A stretch of DNA of 7,549 nt, from the NCBI GenBank assembly GCA_964572885.1, contig CAZNFC010000037.1:1-7549 (forward strand), given 5' to 3'. Of the stretch, positions 5,831-7,549 are shown piece by piece (the first letter of the stretch is position 1; every line of letters starts with the position of its first letter). The notes beneath the pieces were generated by a model. That model did not search any database. It was given only the letters and a program-made list of their open reading frames with translations, and was not told the origin of the DNA. The position numbers and the translations under genes were made by a program. The DNA is from UBA10107 sp964572885 (lineage in GTDB: Archaea > Nanobdellota > Nanobdellia > Woesearchaeales > UBA10107).

Positions 5831-7516
5831 ATGGACAAAAAGATATTAGAAAGTCTTAGGAAATTCGCGCTGCAGAACGGAGTCAAGTTTGATACAGTCA
5901 ATGCCGGAGCTGTCATTTCTAAAGTAATCGGAGAGCATCATTCCGCGAAAGACAATATGAAAGAAGTTATGAAGGAATTGAATAAGATAATCAAGGAAGT
6001 CAATTCAATGACAAAAGAAGACAGGATTGAACATCTAAAAGAGATTGCTCCTGAATTGCTTGAAGAAAAGAAATCTGAGAGAAAAGAAGGATTGAAAGAT
6101 CTTCCAAATGTCGGAAAGAATGTTGTAGTCAGAGTAGCGCCTTCTCCTTCTGGACCTTTGCACATAGGTCATGCATATATTCTTGGACTTAATCACCAGT
6201 ACAAAAATCAATACAAAGGAAAATTAATATTGAGAATTGAAGATACAAATCCAGATAATATCGATATAGACGCATACAAGATGATTCCTGAAGATGCTAA
6301 TTGGCTGACTGACAACGGAGTAGATGAAGTTATAATCCAGTCAGACAGGATGGAAATATATATGGAATATGCATTAAGACTCATTGAAGAAGGACACGCT
6401 TACGTATGTACATGTGAAAGTGAAGTCTTCAAGGACAAAATAAACAACAAAAGCATATGCGACTGCAGGAAGCAGAGCAAGAGTTCAAATATGATAAGAT
6501 GGAAGAAGATGTTTACGGAATGGGATGACGGAGATGCTGTCGTCAGATTGAAGACAGACATTGAGCATCCTAATCCTGCATACAGGGATTTTCCATTATT
6601 GAGGATAAATACTTCAGAGCATCCGAGAGTCGGATTAAAGTACAGGGTATGGCCTTTGATGAATTTTGCAGTTGCTGTCGATGACCATGAAATGAATGTA
6701 ACGCATGCGATAAGAGGAAAAGATCATGCCGATAACGCTCACAGGCAGAAAATGATAGCTGATGCATTGAAATTATCAACACCTGAAGCAATCTCTGTAG
6801 GAAGGATTAATTTTGATGGATTTGATCTGAGCACTACTGAAACTAAAAAACAAATCAAGGAAGCACATTACAATGGATGGGACGATATAAGACTTCCATT
6901 CTTAAGAGCAATGAAAAGAAAAGGATATCAAGCAGCTGCATTAAGAAAATTTGCAGTTTCGATGGGAGTAAGTCTTACGGACAAGACAGTTTCGCAGGAA
7001 GAATTCTTGAAGACACTTATGTCCTTCAATAAAGAAGTGATTGATCCTGCTGCTAATAGATACTTTGCAGTTTTGCATCCTTCTGTTATTACTATCGAGA
7101 ATGCTCCTAAACTGGAATTCTCGCAGGATTTACATTTAGAAAATAAGAAAGGCGGAAGAAAATTCAAGACTAATTCTAATTTCTATATCGATGAGAATGA
7201 TCTGAGAGATATAAAAAAAGGAGAATTAGTGAGGTTGATGGGCTGCTTGAACTTCAAGAAAGAAGGGAAGAAATTTGTTTATGTATCGAAAGAATATGGG
7301 GAATTCAAAGGAGTTGGGAAGAAACAGATTCATTGGCTTCCTCAAGATCAAAGCCAATTAGTGAAGATCAAAATTAAATTGGATGATAATTCAGATGTTG
7401 AAGCATTTGCCGAGAAAGCTGTTGAGAACGTCAAAGTGAATGATATTGTTCAGTTTGAAAGATTCGGATTTTGTCGCTGTGATTCAAAGAACAGCTTTTG
7501 GTTCACACACCGTTAG
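5831..7516 (+). CDS. gltX: Glutamyl-tRNA synthetase, archaeal type
   Basis: This class I aminoacyl-tRNA synthetase attaches glutamate to tRNA-Glu. Archaeal-type enzymes are commonly non-discriminating and also charge tRNA-Gln, which an amidotransferase then corrects; that is family knowledge and is not visible here. The 561 residues match archaeal lengths. Residues 1-100 form the helical N-terminal domain found in archaeal and eukaryotic enzymes. The Rossmann fold begins with PSPSGPLHIGHA, the HIGH motif being at 111-114. A cysteine cluster, CTC at 193-195 and CDC at 210-212, probably binds zinc. The KMSKS region is degenerate: LSTTETKK at 333-340, followed by GWDD and RLPFLRA. The C-terminal part is the beta-barrel anticodon-binding region typical of archaeal and GlnRS-like enzymes, ending in VQFERFGF...FTHR. 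The start ATG gives the whole expected N-terminal domain and fits a leaderless promoter. It stands divergent to the HIT gene. Confidence 0.96.
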   Translation: MDKKILESLRKFALQNGVKFDTVNAGAVISKVIGEHHSAKDNMKEVMKELNKIIKEVNSMTKEDRIEHLKEIAPELLEEKKSERKEGLKDLPNVGKNVVVRVAPSPSGPLHIGHAYILGLNHQYKNQYKGKLILRIEDTNPDNIDIDAYKMIPEDANWLTDNGVDEVIIQSDRMEIYMEYALRLIEEGHAYVCTCESEVFKDKINNKSICDCRKQSKSSNMIRWKKMFTEWDDGDAVVRLKTDIEHPNPAYRDFPLLRINTSEHPRVGLKYRVWPLMNFAVAVDDHEMNVTHAIRGKDHADNAHRQKMIADALKLSTPEAISVGRINFDGFDLSTTETKKQIKEAHYNGWDDIRLPFLRAMKRKGYQAAALRKFAVSMGVSLTDKTVSQEEFLKTLMSFNKEVIDPAANRYFAVLHPSVITIENAPKLEFSQDLHLENKKGGRKFKTNSNFYIDENDLRDIKKGELVRLMGCLNFKKEGKKFVYVSKEYGEFKGVGKKQIHWLPQDQSQLVKIKIKLDDNSDVEAFAEKAVENVKVNDIVQFERFGFCRCDSKNSFWFTHR

Positions 7517-7520
7517 GAAA

Positions 7521-7534
7521 CTCTTTTTAAAGGT
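7521..7534. terminator. T-run after gltX, also TATA-like
   Basis: CTCTTTTTAAAGGT begins 4 bases after the gltX TAG. The five T (7524-7528) can act as an oligo-T terminator for gltX. The same bases form a TATA-like core on either strand, so they could also belong to a gene beyond the right edge. Apart from one extra T, the sequence is the same as the element before the tRNA gene (5369-5383 region). Confidence 0.4.
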
Positions 7535-7549
7535 GAGAGACCATTCTAA

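Noticed and set aside
5758..5916. A 53-codon upstream extension of the HIT frame
   Set aside because: It overlaps the start of gltX on the other strand, has no HIT similarity, and the ATG at 5757 gives the textbook HIT N-terminus with a well-spaced TATA box.
7421..7520. A second RNA gene read leftward from the TATA-like element after gltX
   Set aside because: The minus strand of the gltX 3' end does not fold into a tRNA cloverleaf, and the bases encode the conserved C-terminus of the synthetase.

Overview
The window reads as a compact, AT-rich archaeal genome segment. The glutamyl-tRNA synthetase is of the archaeal type, with a long N-terminal domain before the HIGH motif. TATA-like boxes sit about 24-28 bases from several start codons, which suits leaderless archaeal transcripts. 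Genes start without a Shine-Dalgarno sequence, and terminators look like plain T-runs. The heavy use of ATA, AGA and GGA codons and the tight packing would suit a DPANN-type archaeon, but the lineage is an inference and no marker here fixes it.

Layout from left to right: (1) the 3' part of an MFS membrane transporter, open at the left edge (+). (2) pyrG, a full-length CTP synthase (+) with its own AT-rich promoter region. (3) A full-length half-size ABC exporter (-), convergent with pyrG; the two stop codons touch and lie at the exact centre of a 14-bp palindrome. (4) A free-standing two-motif LAGLIDADG homing-endonuclease-like gene (+), divergent from the ABC gene. Its reading frame runs antisense into (5) an intact tRNA gene with anticodon CAU (-) and stops inside the anticodon loop of that tRNA. 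(6) A small HIT-family nucleotide-binding protein (-). (7) gltX, an archaeal glutamyl-tRNA synthetase (+), divergent from the HIT gene across a 73-bp double promoter region. The window ends shortly after gltX in a T-run/TATA-like element.

Most of the content is housekeeping: nucleotide synthesis, tRNA charging, a tRNA and transport. There is no sign of a multi-gene operon with a shared job. The exceptional part is the LAGLIDADG gene. Its codon use differs sharply from that of its neighbours (Gly GGT as frequent as GGA, Ile mainly ATT rather than ATA). Its last 14 codons and its stop codon are supplied by the antisense strand of the tRNA. This points to a mobile gene that arrived precisely at the tRNA 3' end. 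No CRISPR array, insertion sequence, rRNA or clear riboswitch was seen.
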